This document shows positions 1 to 11,032 of a DNA stretch of 64,000 nt, one piece after another. The DNA comes from Prorocentrum cordatum. Lineage: Eukaryota > Sar > Dinophyceae > Prorocentrales > Prorocentraceae. Position 1 is the first letter of the stretch, and each line of letters starts with the position of its first letter. Below the pieces are notes generated by a model, which saw only the letters and a program-made list of their open reading frames with translations, was not told the DNA's origin and searched no databases. A program made the position numbers and the translations under genes. The DNA is taken from positions 114,628 to 178,627 of the forward strand of contig CAUYUJ010017978.1 of the NCBI GenBank assembly GCA_963575745.1, given 5' to 3'.

Positions 1-177
1 CACGTCTACGGACGTTCCCGCGATGCCACCAGCAATGAGGGCGAGGGTGAACGGAGAGTCCTTCTTCGCTGCCGCATCATCCCCCATCTGGGACTCTCAG
101 CGCACCGCGCTCTCCACAAGAAGCGCCTGGGCGCAGAACAGCCGGACCAAAACTAGCTTGAACCAGGACTGTTTGGC

Positions 178-450
178 GGATCTATCCGGACCTCGCCTCC
201 CCGGGTGCTCCCAGCCGTGGAGCCGTCTCCGCTTTCCGAACCCCTGGGGTGTCTCACCGAGAGCCCCCCCCCCCGCCGCGCACGCGGGTCTGACCAGACC
301 TCGCGTCTTCGGGAGTGCCTCCACACGCATGCAGAATAGTCGCCACTTTCTGACCCCAGGGGAAATCCAACCGAATGTCCTCGAGTGCCCCCCCGCCCCC
401 CACACGTACCATTTAAACACACGTGGATCGAACTAGACCTCGCCCCCAAA
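178..450. repeat. Diverged GC-rich tandem repeat
   Basis: Three related unit starts (around 178, 285 and 425) share GG(A/G)TC, two to four bases, then AGACCTCGC or GGACCTCGC. The first two units also share a later segment with CCCC(A)GGGG. Unit lengths are about 107 and 140 bp, so this is an old, drifting duplication. The flanking 1..177 shows nothing recognisable. Confidence 0.4.
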
Positions 451-480
451 CGTGGAACTGCCACCGCTTTCAGACCTTCC

Positions 481-649
481 CTGTCTCATTATCGTTATCT
501 TTCGCTCGCTGCCTCTCCCCCTCTCTCTGTCTCCACCTCTCTCTATCTGTGCGTGTCTCTCTTTTGTTTTTCCCTCCCTTTATCTGGCTGCTGGCTGTAT
601 GTCTCCATGTGCTTCTCTTTACGTACACACACTCGTTTTCTCTCTCTCT

Positions 650-724
<75 letters not shown>

Positions 725-860
725 GCCAATATCTCTCTCCTTCCTTTCTTCATCTCCAGTTTCCCTCTTCCCGAATACCATTCATATCATTGTTACTTGT
801 ATCTCTCTCTCTCTCTGTCTTTCTCCCTCTCTCTCTTCCTAAACTCCTTTTCCCCTATTT
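481..860. repeat. CT-rich tract with a 40-nt poly-T run
   Basis: A pyrimidine-rich stretch of CT/CTCT repeats with an uninterrupted T run at 653..692 followed by (CT)n to about 719. Long frames across it encode only Ser/Leu/Phe runs and are not genes. Read on the minus strand the T run is A40, so an old retroposed poly-A tail is possible, but no gene body ends there. Confidence 0.85.
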
Positions 861-879
861 TTATAGGCCGGGGTGGGAT

Positions 880-1470
880 CCCCACCCAAAAAAGAATGCC
901 CCCCCCTGTATCCCTGGCCCGGGGGGCCCTCTGGACGCCCCTGCGGGGCCCAGGCAACCGCCCACATCGGTCAGGAGGGCGGCCGAACGGCCCCCCGATG
1001 GCCCCAAGAGGCCCCCACCCGACGCTCGAAGACTACCCAAAGGAAACCCCTGAGAGGCCTTCGAGGCGTACAAGAACATTGAGTTCCCATCGGTCTGTGT
1101 ATGATTTTTGGGATGCTCTGCTTGTCGGTCTTCTGGGCGTCCGAGACCGCCCAGGATGCCCGAAAATCGTAAACTACCCGCAAAGGCTTCCAGGCAGTCC
1201 AGGAGAGCCCCAAGACGGCTCAGTAATTAAGGCCTTAAAATGGCCCGAAGAGAACCCCATACCGCCCCAAGATGGTCCCAAGACGCCCCTCGAAGCATTC
1301 CAAATCATGACCCGGTTGTTCGTGATGACCGCGGTTGGAAGCAGGGTGGCCCGAGGAAGCCGCCAAAGGCCCCCAGAAGGCGCTTGGAGGCTTCCAGAAG
1401 GCCCCGAGAAGTCGTTAAAAACTGTCGTGAGGCCCCCAAGGAGGAGCCTCCGCAAAGAGAGCTGGGGAGG
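880..1470. repeat. GGCCCAAGAGG-type degenerate array, copy A
   Basis: Dense, imperfect repetition of GGCCCCAAGAGGCCCC-like and CAAGACGGCCC-like words without strict period. Opposite-strand frames read as Gly-Leu-Leu-Gly-Ala-Ser-Trp repeats. The same texture recurs at 1925..2530, 2935..3256, 10135..10365 and 49205..49765, so this is a dispersed family and not a gene. Confidence 0.7.
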
Positions 1471-1628
1471 ATGGGGAAGAATTCGCAGCGTAGCGCGAGA
1501 ATGAGGAAGAGGAAAAACAAGTATAAGGGACAAATCATGAATAACAATATTATCACGACGATGTCGGAAAAAGGCAACACATCCGCCGACCCTGTCGGCG
1601 TGTGGAAGACGATCTTCCGTTGATCGCT

Positions 1629-1666
<38 letters not shown>

Positions 1667-1924
1667 GGTGTCGTCTCCGTCGTCTCCTCGTCGTCTCCGT
1701 CGTCGCCTCCGTCTCCGTCGTCTCCTCGTCGTCTCCGTCAATCGTCGTCTCCGTCGTCCCCCGTCTCATGGGCCCTCCTCCTTAAGCGCGCCTGTCAAAG
1801 CGAGATTGAGCAACGTCGTAGCTGAGTCGAAAGGAAGCCCCTTCCATTTGATCCCTTTCACGCCGGGCGTGGGGTGTCCAGGGGGGTGGGTCCCGGGAGG
1901 GGTGTCCCGGGGGTGGATCGCACC
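1471..1924. repeat. Spacer with a CGT triplet array
   Basis: An AT-richer spacer (about 1500..1600) precedes a (CGT)n/(GTC)n array, pure at about 1627..1664 and imperfect to about 1764. The following 160 bp are GC-rich with nothing recognised. Confidence 0.7.
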
Positions 1925-2530
1925 CAAGATACGCATCCCCCCAGGCGGTTCCGGGACCCAGAAAAGCCCCAAGACGCAGCAAGAGGACCCAAGAGGCTCC
2001 AGAGACGGTCCTCGAGGGCCCCGACTCGCCGAACTATCAGTCCAAGGCGCCAAGGTAGCCTCCAGACGGCTCAAAAAGGTTTTCAAAAGAGGCCTCGAAG
2101 AGCACTCGCAAGAGAGCCCCAAGGGGCAAACATCACATAGGTTTCTTAAGTTCATTTTGGCGTTCTCGCCTTGTCGGCTTCCCGACGCTTCAAGACAGCC
2201 CACAGGGCCCCCAAGATCGCCCAAGTGGCCTCCAAGAGGGCCCCAAAACGACCCAAGAGGGCAACAATACCGCAAGAGGCTTCCAGGACGGCCCAGGAGG
2301 CCCCCACGACAGCTCCAAGACGGAGCCCAGACGGGGGACTCGAACGGACATCTCGAGCCCTCGGCCTGAGAGGCTCCCAGGAGGCCCCCAGAGGCCCCCA
2401 AGAAGACCCCCCAGAGGCCCCAAGAGGCCCCCAAGAGACCCCAAGGAAGCCCTAAGAGGCCCCCGCGAGGCTCCCAAGAGGTCCCCAAGAGCCTCCCCAG
2501 AGGCCCCAAAACTACCCCCAAGAGGCTCCC
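1925..2530. repeat. GGCCCAAGAGG-type array, copy B, with conserved core
   Basis: The same degenerate words as copy A. Near 2150..2205 it holds a less repetitive core (TTTTGGCGTTCTCGCCTT, then CCCGACGCTTCAAGAC) that reappears in copies at about 3056..3120 and 49362..49420. Confidence 0.7.
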
Positions 2531-2934
2531 GAGAGCGCTCGTCGTCGTCGTCGTCGCCGTCGTCGTTCAGGGTCAGCGGCGCTGGCCGTAAGGCCTCTCT
2601 AATACTTGTCGCTAGATGTTCTGTTTTACCTGCCTGCCCTTCCGCCTGCATGCCAAACATCACACACACAAAGACTAAGGTACACAGCGCGCAGCGCCAA
2701 TACCACTTTTTTATACATGTATCTGTTTGTGTATATATATATACACATACATATCCGCCACTGTGCGTCTGGGCACGGAGTAAGCATGTTCTCAAGTCCT
2801 CTGCCGAATCCCTGGAGCCTCCGTCCTCAATCCTGAGGAATCGTTCAGGGGCCCAGACCCCACTTTCCAAGATCTCTCGTGGCTTCTCGCGTGCACTCTG
2901 GGCTCCCCCGCGGCTGGTCGCATGATTTTGCTCG
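2531..2934. other. Spacer; short CGT and TA/CA runs
   Basis: Holds a short (CGT)n run at about 2539..2568 and an alternating TA/CA run at about 2730..2757. No coding signal was recognised. Confidence 0.5.
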
Positions 2935-3256
2935 GGTCCAAGAGGACCCAAAGACGGGCCAAGAGGGCCCAACGAGGCCCCCAAGACGGTCCAAGAGAGC
3001 CCCGAGTCGCCGAAAGATCATTCCAAGACGCTGAAGGCAACAGTCACTGATTTCCCTCAGGTGTTTGACGGATTTGGGCGTTCTCGCCTTTTCTTGTTTC
3101 CGACGCTCCAAGACGGCCCAAGAGGCCCCCAAGACCACGGCCCCAAGACCAAAGGCCCCCAATAGACCCAAAGAGGCCCCAAGAGGCCCCCAATCGGCCC
3201 CCAAGAGGCCTCGAAACTGCCTCCAAGAGGCTCCCGAGAGGCCTCCCACGAGATCC
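2935..3256. repeat. GGCCCAAGAGG-type array, copy C, with conserved core
   Basis: Degenerate GGCCCAAGAGGCCCCC words with the core at about 3056..3120 (TTTGACGGATTT, GCGTTCTCGCCTTTTC, TCCGACGCTCCAAGACGG). The minus-strand reading around the core contains LGASWAVLERRK; copy E reads LGASWAILERRK. Confidence 0.7.
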
Positions 3257-3639
3257 CAACGAACATGAAATAGGCTGCATACCCTCTCCCTCTCTCCCTC
3301 TCTCCGGCTGATTCTTGTCATGTCCAGCTAGCTGTGCTCGTGTCTGGCGGTCCGTGGCCGTGGGATACCGACTGGACAGCCACCACCTCATAGTACCGAT
3401 CGGGAGGCGACGGCGAAGGCGGTCCCTCGAAATCCCCCCTGTAGGAGGTGGAGGAGGAGCGTGCGCAGCTCACTGCACAGAAGCGCGGATGCCCCCTCCT
3501 TCGTCGAGAAGGGCAGGCCCTTGATGATGACCTGGGGCGCTTCTGGGCGCCACTCCCCGCTGGTGACCTGCTCCCCCTGTTCCTGCGAATGCTGCTGGCC
3601 CTCCGCCCCAGGCTCCTCTACCTCCTCCGTCTGGTCCTC
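3257..3639. other. Spacer, nothing recognised
   Basis: GC-rich sequence between array C and the ATC array. Open frames exist in several phases without any recognisable domain. Confidence 0.4.
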
Positions 3640-4254
3640 CCCGTCGCTGTCGTCGTCGTCATCAACACCACCACCATCATCACCCCCGCCACCCCCACCA
3701 CAACCACAACCACCATCACCACCACCATCATCAATCATCATCATCAGCATCAGCATCATCAGCATCGTCGTCATCATCATCAGCACCATCATCGTCATCC
3801 ATCATCACCATCACCATCATCGTCATCATCCTCGTCATACTCATCATCATCCTGATCAGCATCATCATCACCATCACCCTCACCCTCACCCTCACCCATC
3901 ATCATCATCATCACCATCATTATCAGCATCATCATCACAACCATCAGCATCGTCATCATCATCGTCATCAGCATCGTCGTCATCATCATTATCATCATCA
4001 GCACCATCAGCATCATCATCATCAGCATCACCCTCACCCCCACCACCATCATAATCAGCATCTCCATCCTCATCATCATCATCATCACCATCATCATTCT
4101 TCAACAGCAACATCATCACCGCCATCACCATCACCATCACCACCACCACCTTCATCATCATCATCGTCATCATCATCATCATCATCATCAGCACCATCAC
4201 CATTACAATCACCATCATCACCACCATCATCAGCACCATCATCACCACCATCAC

Positions 4255-4304
<50 letters not shown>

Positions 4305-4376
4305 CCATCATCATCATCAGCATCATCGTCATCATCATCATAATCACCATCATCAGCCTGTTCCTCAGCGTCCCCC
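3640..4376. repeat. ATC/ACC/GTC triplet array, about 0.74 kb
   Basis: Long imperfect (CAT/ATC)n array with interspersed CAC, CGT and CAG triplets. The apparent proteins in the overlapping frames (poly-Asp, Met, Ser, His) are by-products of the repeat. Confidence 0.9.
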
Positions 4377-5030
4377 TTCACATCTTCCTGCTGCTCCTGC
4401 GCTTCCTCTCCTCTTCGGCCTCAGCGACTTTGCCTCCATGATGTGCCTGAGGAGCCCTGGGCCAATGTCAGCCTATCCCAATCAGCTGTGTGATCCTTCT
4501 CGAACCGACCTCTGCAAATTCTGCTGCTGCTGCTGCTTCTCTCACTTCTGGTATTCACCCTGGCCCCGATTTCCACCCTCGTCCTCACCCTTGCCCTCGT
4601 CCTCGCACCCTCGTCACATCACTGCACCTTTTAACACACGACCCCTCCCGAGTTCGAGTGGCTGCCAGCCCAGGGCAGTGAGAGCACCACATCCGTCCCT
4701 GACAACAGAGGTGCAAAGAGCGCACTGCGGCAAGCATCGGGCCGCATGCGGGCACCCCATCATAATCTAGCACGGGTTCGTGCTAACGGCGGTGGACGGA
4801 GGGTGATCATGCTTGCCGTCGTGCGCTGACCCACCACCCACTAGCAACACCCAATTCCACGTTATCGCCCTCGTGCACACCATGCAACATACGAGTCACA
4901 CCGCAACTATTTGGCAAGGACGGTGTGGGTGTCGACGCACTTCCCGTCGTGCGCTGCCACATGCGCTGGCGCACCTGGCGCACCCTGCGCCCGCTGCTGC
5001 CAGCCGCGTCTGCAGCGCGTGGCACACTTG
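4377..5030. other. Spacer with a short local repeat
   Basis: No gene was recognised. The word CCGTCGTGCGCTG occurs twice (near 4816 and 4946), each followed by ACCCACC- or CCACATG-type sequence, suggesting a local duplication. Confidence 0.4.
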
Positions 5031-5192
5031 TGAAGGGGCCCCAGGACACACAAATAAATACACACAAATAAACATATTCCCCATAGTTTCCCATATTTTC
5101 TGGGTTTTTGTCTTCCCCCCACTTCCCATATTTTCCGATATTTTCATGGGAATCGACAATTCATTGTGTCTGTGTGTTTTTTCCCCTCCTGA
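5031..5192. mobile_element. 162-bp dispersed element, family 6, copy 1
   Basis: Begins TGAAGGGGCCC and ends CCCTCCTGA. It shares nearly all of its length with 40831..40992, which is also 162 bp. Ends contain inverted GACACACA words. The interior carries CCCATAGTTTCCCATATT and a GATTCCC/GGGAATC pair, so the copy can fold on itself. It is noncoding and AT-richer than its surroundings. Two equal-length copies 36 kb apart with unrelated flanks indicate a small transposable or retroposed unit. Confidence 0.75.
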
Positions 5193-5948
5193 ACTTGGCG
5201 CCTCCATGCACGCCCGACACACGCTTGGGGCACGCCTGGGCACGCTTGGGGCACCTGGCGCGCGTGGCGGAGGGCGGAGACCGTGCAGGGCTTGCCACAC
5301 AGTGACGTCGACCTCCCTCTGCCGCCGACACGCCGGCGTCTCCACCCGGCCGCCGACTTCTCCAGCCTCTCGCCTCGCCTCCGCTCGGCATGATGTGCCT
5401 CGACCTCCAGGGATCGAGGAGGTAGACGTTCGGCAATCTCCTGCTGCCTTGTGGGCGTGCTTGGCGCTTTGATTGGGCCACCGAGGACGTCCGCCGGCCA
5501 GGATCTGGGGCGGAACTGAGCCTTACCACTAACTCGGCTTACGTCCCCCCTCCTTATGCATCCTTTGTTCCTCCTCCTCCTCCTCTTCCTCCTCCTCTGG
5601 GGCCCCCTGAAGCATTCGAGTCTCCTCCTCCTCCTCCTCCTCCTCCTCGTCCGTGTCCTGGCGCTGGCGGCACGCTGCAGTAGTCCGTCGATGGACAGTG
5701 CCTTTGCGTCCTTGTCATCGTCGTCCTCCTCCTCCTCCTGCTCCTCCTCCTCCTGCCTCTGCCTGGACCTAGGACGTCGTGCTTTTTTCAATCCGCGGTC
5801 TCCCAGGGCTCTCGACCCCATCATGGGACCACGCGGGCATTTCCAGTGGTCCCCGGGCCAGGAACGGCCCCGGAGGCCGGGCACTTCGCAACCCCGGCCG
5901 TGGAGTCTTCGGTCTTCGCAGGCTGCTGGTCTGAGTCCTCCTCTCGGC
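5193..5948. other. Spacer with CTC runs
   Basis: GC-rich sequence with CTC/CCT runs at about 5566..5655 and 5720..5760. Frames on both strands are Ser/Leu or Arg/Glu runs. No domain was recognised. Confidence 0.45.
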
Positions 5949-6105
5949 TAGGCGTAAGAGTGACCTTTGGTGCGCAGCTTTTGGGGGCGCGAGGGGGCCA
6001 AACCCAAGGGCGCGGGCCGCTTATATCGCATCGCGCTCGGCGATCGGGGGGAGCCCGATGAGCCCGCACCAAAGGTCACTCCAGCGAAGGGTCACTCTTA
6101 CGTGT
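5949..6105. mobile_element. Inverted-repeat element, single copy
   Basis: The left arm (about 5951..5974) reads CGTAAGAGTGACC then TTTGGTGCG. The right side carries CGCACCAAAGGTCACT (6065..6080) and GGTCACTCTTACG (6090..6102), so the right arm is split by about 10 bp. The interior has no coding. This is MITE-like, but no second copy was seen. Confidence 0.5.
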
Positions 6106-6740
6106 AGTCGATCCTCTCGGGGGAGGTGAACTGGCCGCCTCACCGATCCTGGCCGGGCCGATCCTGGGCCAGGATCGGTGTCTACGCCCCCCTGGCCTGG
6201 GCAGGGGGGGCAGGGGGGGTGGGGGGGGGCCAGTGCGCCCATCCTCGATCCTGGACCCGCGATCTCCCCGGCCAGGATCCGTGACGACCTCGGGCTCCTT
6301 CGGCCGCGGGTCGGCGCAATTCCTGCCACGTGTCGAGGAGGAGGAGGGGGATGCTCTGAGATGGTACTCTTCCCGTGGTAGCGGAAGGTCCCTGGAGCAG
6401 GAGCAGGAGGAGGAGCAGGAGAAGGAGGAGGAGGAGGAGGAGGAGGAGGAGGGGGAGGAGGAGGAGGAGGAGGGGGAGGAGGAGGAAAGAAAAGAAGAGG
6501 ATGAGGAGCGCCTCCTCCGCCTCTTCCCCCTTCCCAAGTCCCAAGCAGCCTCAAACTCTCTCCTCCTCGGGCGGGCCGCGAGGCCGGCTGGCCGGGCGCA
6601 GGGCGCATGCGACGTCGGTGCAGCCTCAGCGCCGGCAGCCGGGAGCGGACGTTGCCGGGTGCCCTGCCGCCCAGCGTTGGCTCCCTCCCGCTGACGAGCC
6701 GAAGGCATACAGGCTCGTCGAACGTTGCCTCCCCCCCCGG
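6106..6740. other. Spacer with a GAG array
   Basis: Includes a (GAG)n/(GGA)n array at about 6396..6500 that gives Glu/Arg runs in the plus frames. The remaining GC-rich sequence shows no recognisable gene. Confidence 0.5.
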
Positions 6741-6976
6741 TTGAGCAGGGACCGACCGTCCCAGCTTTCCTATAGGCCTACCACGGCATCATATTCTTAG
6801 AACCCAGAAATGTTTTAAGAACGATCGCCTTTTTCTTAGAACATAAACCTGATGTGCTGAAGCAAGGCTGTCTCAGCCAGACATGTTCTCATAGCAGTTC
6901 GTGCAGACCACGACAGGCTCTTAGAACATCCTTTGGTGGGCCTAAAATTAGGCAAGCCAGGACGCACTGCCCGACC
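6741..6976. mobile_element. Family 5 element, copy 1
   Basis: About 235 bp starting TTGAGCAGGGACCGACCGTC, with TCTTAGAAC and GTTTTAAGAAC words inside. It matches 11033..11270 and the interrupted copy at 54284..54680 along its length. Imperfect terminal inverted repeats of about 38 bp are best seen in the second copy. It is noncoding and AT-richer than its flanks. Confidence 0.7.
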
Positions 6977-7003
6977 GAGGAGCACCCCTACCGCTCCCGC
7001 TCT

Positions 7004-7154
7004 CCCCAGACCCCCGACGTCATGCTTTTCGCACGACGCGACCCCCAGAGGGTCCGGGACCCACTCTCTCCGGGACCCTTTCTTTTTGCCGCACCGTTTT
7101 TGGACGGCCGGTGAGGGCCCCCGAGAGGCCGAACACGTGGCGACCAGCCTGCCA

Positions 7155-7157
<3 letters not shown>
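7004..7157. mobile_element. Family 2 element, truncated copy
   Basis: Starts with the family terminus CCCCAGACCCCCGACGTC and continues through the shared GGTGAGGGCCCCCGAGAGGCC segment. It then stops at a T34 run (7157..7190) in place of the usual right end GGGGGTCTGGGG. Confidence 0.65.
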
Positions 7158-7190
<33 letters not shown>

Positions 7191-7548
7191 CCGCGGCGCA
7201 AGGGGGGGGGGCGGGGCTCTCGTCCGCTCTGCCTGCTCGCCCATGGGCGGGCGGCCTCGTACTCCTTCGGCGGCGGCTCCGCGGCGCTCTGGCGCTTCTG
7301 CCTGCCCCCCTTCCGCGCCCCGCGCCGCCGCGCGCGCTGCGCGGGAGCGGCGGCGGGGGAGCTCGCGCGGCGCGGCTGGCAGCTCCTGCTGCTCTCGGCT
7401 ATTTTTTTGTTTCTCCTCCTCCTCCTCCTCCTCCTCCTCTTCCTCGTCGTCTCTCCTCCCCTCTTCGTCTCGCCTCCTCTTGCTCCTCCTCCTCCTCCTC
7501 CTCGTGCCTCCTCGCCTCCTCGTCTCTCCTCCCCCCTCCCCCCCCCAT
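7158..7548. repeat. T34 run followed by GC-rich DNA and a CTC array
   Basis: A T run ends at 7190. GC-rich sequence and a (CTC)n array (about 7408..7530) follow. Frames here are Phe, Ser/Leu or Arg/Glu runs. Confidence 0.6.
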
Positions 7549-8073
7549 TCAGCACGTGCTAGCACATCTGGAAGAAATGGCCTTACCATAATGAACGGTG
7601 CCGTCACTGCCTACGTCTTCAGGCGCAATCGATGCTCCAACCTGTATATGATGTGGTGTTTTGGTGCTCTCTCTCTCTGTCTCTGTGAAGCTGGTGGACC
7701 ACATCATACATGCGCTGGCAAATCTGGGTCGATGCATCCTGGATGAAGAGAGCATGTGCTGCCGCCAATTGCAATTTCAGCCGTCCTCTCCCTGGGGATC
7801 CCGCGACGAACTTGAGCGCAAGTGCTTGGAAGATCTGAATGTGCTTGGTCCAACGTCGATGTATGATTACGGCGACTCCGTGGCATGTTTGGTTGTTGCT
7901 ATAACCAGCGAAGGCGTGACCTTCCGAGATGTCCAGGACCTGTCTGCCGTTCCTCTCCACGTTTCGTTGAGGACTACATCCCTATGGCTGGTTCCAGGCT
8001 CCTTAATCACCTCGCTGGCACGGTTGTCTCTTGTAGGTGTCTGGGCGTTTTGGTGAACACCTGTCATGTGCAT
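7549..8073 (-). pseudogene. LINE endonuclease relic
   Basis: Two overlapping minus-strand frames together resemble the AP-endonuclease-type domain of dinoflagellate LINEs. The upstream frame (8073 to 7867) contains DVVLNETWRGTADRSW, the region of the catalytic Glu (usual ET/QET). The next frame (7960 to 7549) contains CHGVAVIIHRRWTKHIQIF, the usual HGVA(V/I)LIH..W motif, followed by an amphipathic stretch. The change of frame between the motifs and the lack of a recognisable GxDxN motif and of any RT show it is a short decayed fragment. Base composition is less GC-rich than the neighbours. Confidence in family is moderate, since it rests on motif resemblance alone. Confidence 0.6.
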
Positions 8074-8720
8074 GTGGTCAACTTGCTGTGTCTGATGGCG
8101 CTGATGATTGTCAGTGCTGCTCCCGTGCTGCTGGAGTGTCAGCGTTGCTTGTTTGAGCTGCTGGAGTGTGTTGGTTCCAGCTGGTGCTGCTGGAGCTTAG
8201 GTGTGGCGTTCGTTGGCTGGATGTGCTGCTGGCTCCAGCTGGTCTGTCGCAATTGCACCTGGTCGGCGCGTCGGTGATGGTTGGCGGTGATGGTCTGAGG
8301 CGGTGGTGCCCCTGGTCCGTCGGCGTTGCTCGGGGTTGCTGTTGGTTACTGCTCGGCCGCCGGTGCCGCTAGCCTGTGGGCCGACTGGGGCTCGTGGTGC
8401 TGCTGGCTCGCGGTGGTCGGTGGTGCTGCTGGTCTGCCGGTGCGGGCCGGTGGCGCCGTTGGTCGGTGGTGGTGATCGCGGGCGGCGGTTGGCGGTATTG
8501 CTGGTGGCCGCTGTTGAACGTGGGGGGAGGGTGAAAGGGGAAGCACGAGGCACGGAGGTGTGAGGTGGGAGGAGAAGGAGCAGGATGAGGGAGGCAGGAC
8601 GAAGGCGTGAGGTGGAAGCAAGAACGGAGACGTGGGCGGTGAGGGGATGCGAGAGGGTGGTTTGCTTGTGGACTCCGGTTCGCCAGGGCAGCCAGCCTTG
8701 CTGCCGGCTGGGGCAAGAGG
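8074..8720. other. GT-rich low-complexity spacer
   Basis: Plus-strand GGTGCTGCTGG-like words recur, especially at 8280..8520. Antisense frames give Thr/Pro/Arg-rich junk. No gene was recognised. Confidence 0.5.
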
Positions 8721-8734
8721 CGTCGCCGACGTCG

Positions 8735-8787
<53 letters not shown>

Positions 8788-8788
8788 C
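8721..8788. repeat. CGT triplet array
   Basis: A pure (GTC)n/(CGT)n run. It yields Val, Ser or Arg runs in the plus frames and Asp or Thr runs in the minus frames. Confidence 0.9.
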
Positions 8789-9394
8789 CCGATGGCCACC
8801 CTGTCTTCTTTGCCTTCTTCTTCTTCGCCTTCGCCGCGCCCGCTGTCGCCGTGGCGGCCTCTCTCTTCTCCGGCTTCTCGGAGGAGCGCCGCACAGCCAG
8901 GGTGCACTTGCCGTACTTTGTGCCTCCCGCCCCCCCGTGCACACGGGCGTGGCGGCAGCGGAGCGCGCTTCGATGTATGGCCCCCCTGTTGCAAGTGATG
9001 GTGTAAATCTGTGTGCTGGACTCACGGCCCTGGCCAGAGTCTTCGACGTCCCCCAGCTTCGCGCATCGCGCCCCGCGATGCACGACTACGATTCGGGCCC
9101 TCGAGCCGCCCCCTTGGAGATGGGCAACCCCTCTGGCCCAGACCGCAACGCTCGAAGCGCGATTCTCTTCCCACCCTCACGGTCGACCGACATCCTGACA
9201 TGCAGCTCGATATAAACGACGGCAGACCACGCCGACACTGGTGTGTCTGTGTGTGTTCTCCTCTGCGTGGCCTGCCGGACCCGTGTCTGGCAGCGTCAAG
9301 TTTTGCCCCCGGCCCCTGAGGATCCAGCCTGGGGGGATGGGGGGTGGCGGAAGTAAAACTTATCACTCCGCGCGGGCGGGGCGACGGAGGCAGA
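8789..9394. other. Spacer, nothing recognised
   Basis: GC-rich DNA with open frames in several phases but no recognisable motif. The word GTGTGTCTGTGTGTG at about 9241 resembles the end of family 6 but is too short to call. Confidence 0.4.
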
Positions 9395-9735
9395 GGAAAC
9401 GAGCGCCTCCTTCCTCCTTCTCCTCCGTCTCCTCCTCCTCCCTCACTCCCTCATCTTCCCCTCTCCTTTCCTCCTCTCCCTCACTCCCTCCTCCCGTCGA
9501 GCTCCTGCTTCCTCCCTCCTCCTTCCCCTCCTTCTCTTCCTCCTGCTCCTGCTGCTCCTCCGCCCCTCCTCCTCCTCCTCCTCCTCCTCCTCCTCCTCCT
9601 CCTCCTCCTTCTCCTCCTCCTCCTCCTCCTCCTCCCTCCCTCCCTCCCTCCCCCTCCCTCCCTCCCTCCCTCCCTCCCTCCCCTCCCTCCCTCCCGCCCT
9701 CCCTTCCCTCCTCCACCTCCACATCCACCTCCCGG
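9395..9735. repeat. CCT/CTC and CCTC array
   Basis: Mixed (CTC)n and (CCCT)n polypyrimidine tract of about 340 bp. The Pro/Ser/Leu and Arg/Glu/Gly frames across it are repeat artefacts. Confidence 0.9.
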
Positions 9736-10134
9736 GCCTCGGCCTCAATCCTCCGTTCCGTGGCTGGGTGTCCGCTGCCATGCCGCAGGGCCCGCGGTGC
9801 AGTGTCCTCGAACCCCTTACGGCTCTCTCTGCTGAGGACTGGAGCCACGTGCCCTGCAGTGCGCTCGGGCGCCCGGGTTTCGAGGAGCTCCCTGCGCTGC
9901 TTCGAGGAGTTCCCGCGTGCCCCCGGCGTGCCCCGCTGGACTGTGCTCTCCCGGCGCCTCGGGCACGTGAGCGGACGTCCCTGCTTCGCACGTGTCCTAA
10001 GCTGGCCCCAGGGCAGTCGTGCTGGGGCTCTCTTGAGAGCCCCTTGGGCCGCCTTGGAGGCCACGGGGAGGCCAACACTACGCAGACAGCTTGGGGGTGC
10101 TCGTGAGCATGTCGCGTACGGTACTGCACGATCG
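9736..10134. other. Spacer, nothing recognised
   Basis: GC-rich DNA leading into array D. Open frames lack recognisable domains. Confidence 0.4.
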
Positions 10135-10365
10135 TGAAAGCCTTGGACGGCCCAAGAGGCTCAAAAGAGAGCCTCAAGAGGCCACTTCGACCCTCGAGGC
10201 TCCCCAGGAGGCCCCCAAGGCGGGGGACACTCGAATTGCCTTGCCGTTCGCAGTCCGCCACCCCGAGATAGCCACCCGGCTTCCAAGAGGCTTCAAAGAA
10301 GCCTCCAGGAGGATCCCAAGACGCCCCCGACAGGTCCCCAAGTCGCCCCGAAGAGGCCTAGGCTG
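10135..10365. repeat. GGCCCAAGAGG-type array, copy D
   Basis: Short copy of the degenerate GGCCCAAGAGGC word family. The conserved core seen in copies B, C and E was not found. Confidence 0.6.
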
Positions 10366-10873
10366 AATGCCACCATACCCCCCACCCCCTGTTGATTCAT
10401 CTTAGGGGTGCGAAGTCGAACTTTAGGATGCTGTTTAGCCCTTCGAGGGTCTGGGCATCGATCCTCAGCGGCCTTCACCGAAGACATCCGTATAGATGCC
10501 CTTGCGGTCTGGATGCTAAGGCGCGATCCCATGGAAACGCCATTCCATTGGTGCGCTCCGCGCGGGGTGCCTGCGCTCAAAGCCGCTCCGCATTTCATGG
10601 CGTCGCAGCCTGGCGGCTCCACGGCTACGGATATGATGCATCCCGCCCAGCTAGGGAGACGGAGGGCAGGGAAGGGGGTCGGATCTCGGGGAAAGGTCCG
10701 GGTGGTGTGCCCGCAGGACGAGCAGAACCGTGGCCTCGACAAAAGCTGGCGCGAACGAGGGGTACCGCTCGGACCTCCCGCAAACAGAGGCAGCCACGCA
10801 CGCGGTCCGTCGGCCGAGCACACGGCAGCAGTGCTGGGGAGGAAGGGTGGAGCAGGGATGGGGGGGACAGGGT
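10366..10873. other. Spacer, nothing recognised
   Basis: Mixed-composition DNA with several open frames but no domain or start context I can support. Confidence 0.4.
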
Positions 10874-11032
10874 GAGGTCGGGTGTGCCCCCCTACAGGCG
10901 GAATTTGGGAGCGAACATGGGACATGCCAGGGAATACAAGAGATGAGCGAACATGGTAAAAGACATAGTCCCCAGACTATGTCTTTGACTATGTTTGCGA
11001 ATATTCTTCCTGCAGAGGGACAGGCCCGACTT
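10874..11032. mobile_element. Family 4 element, copy 1
   Basis: The left end reads GAGGTCGGG then CCCCCCTACAGGCGGAATTT. The right end reads TCTTCCTGCAGAGGGACAGG then CCCGACTT, so the termini are about 30-bp inverted repeats. The interior is AT-rich and holds the hairpin GACATAGTC/GACTATGTC. It directly abuts a family 5 copy. Confidence 0.7.

Noticed and set aside
653-692. Poly-A tail of a retroposed gene (as A40 on the minus strand)
   Set aside because: No coding relic or target duplication adjoins it; it lies inside a CT tract.
452-1504. Long plus-strand frame through the CT tract and array A
   Set aside because: Its residues are Ser/Leu/Phe runs and Pro/Arg-rich repeat translation; no start context or domain.
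1766-2521. Minus-strand protein rich in GGLLGASWG repeats
   Set aside because: It is the translation of the degenerate GGCCCAAGAGG array; the same texture occurs in several frames and loci.
3448-4353. Poly-Asp, poly-His and poly-Met proteins over the ATC array
   Set aside because: All frames of a triplet repeat are open; composition is set by the repeat.
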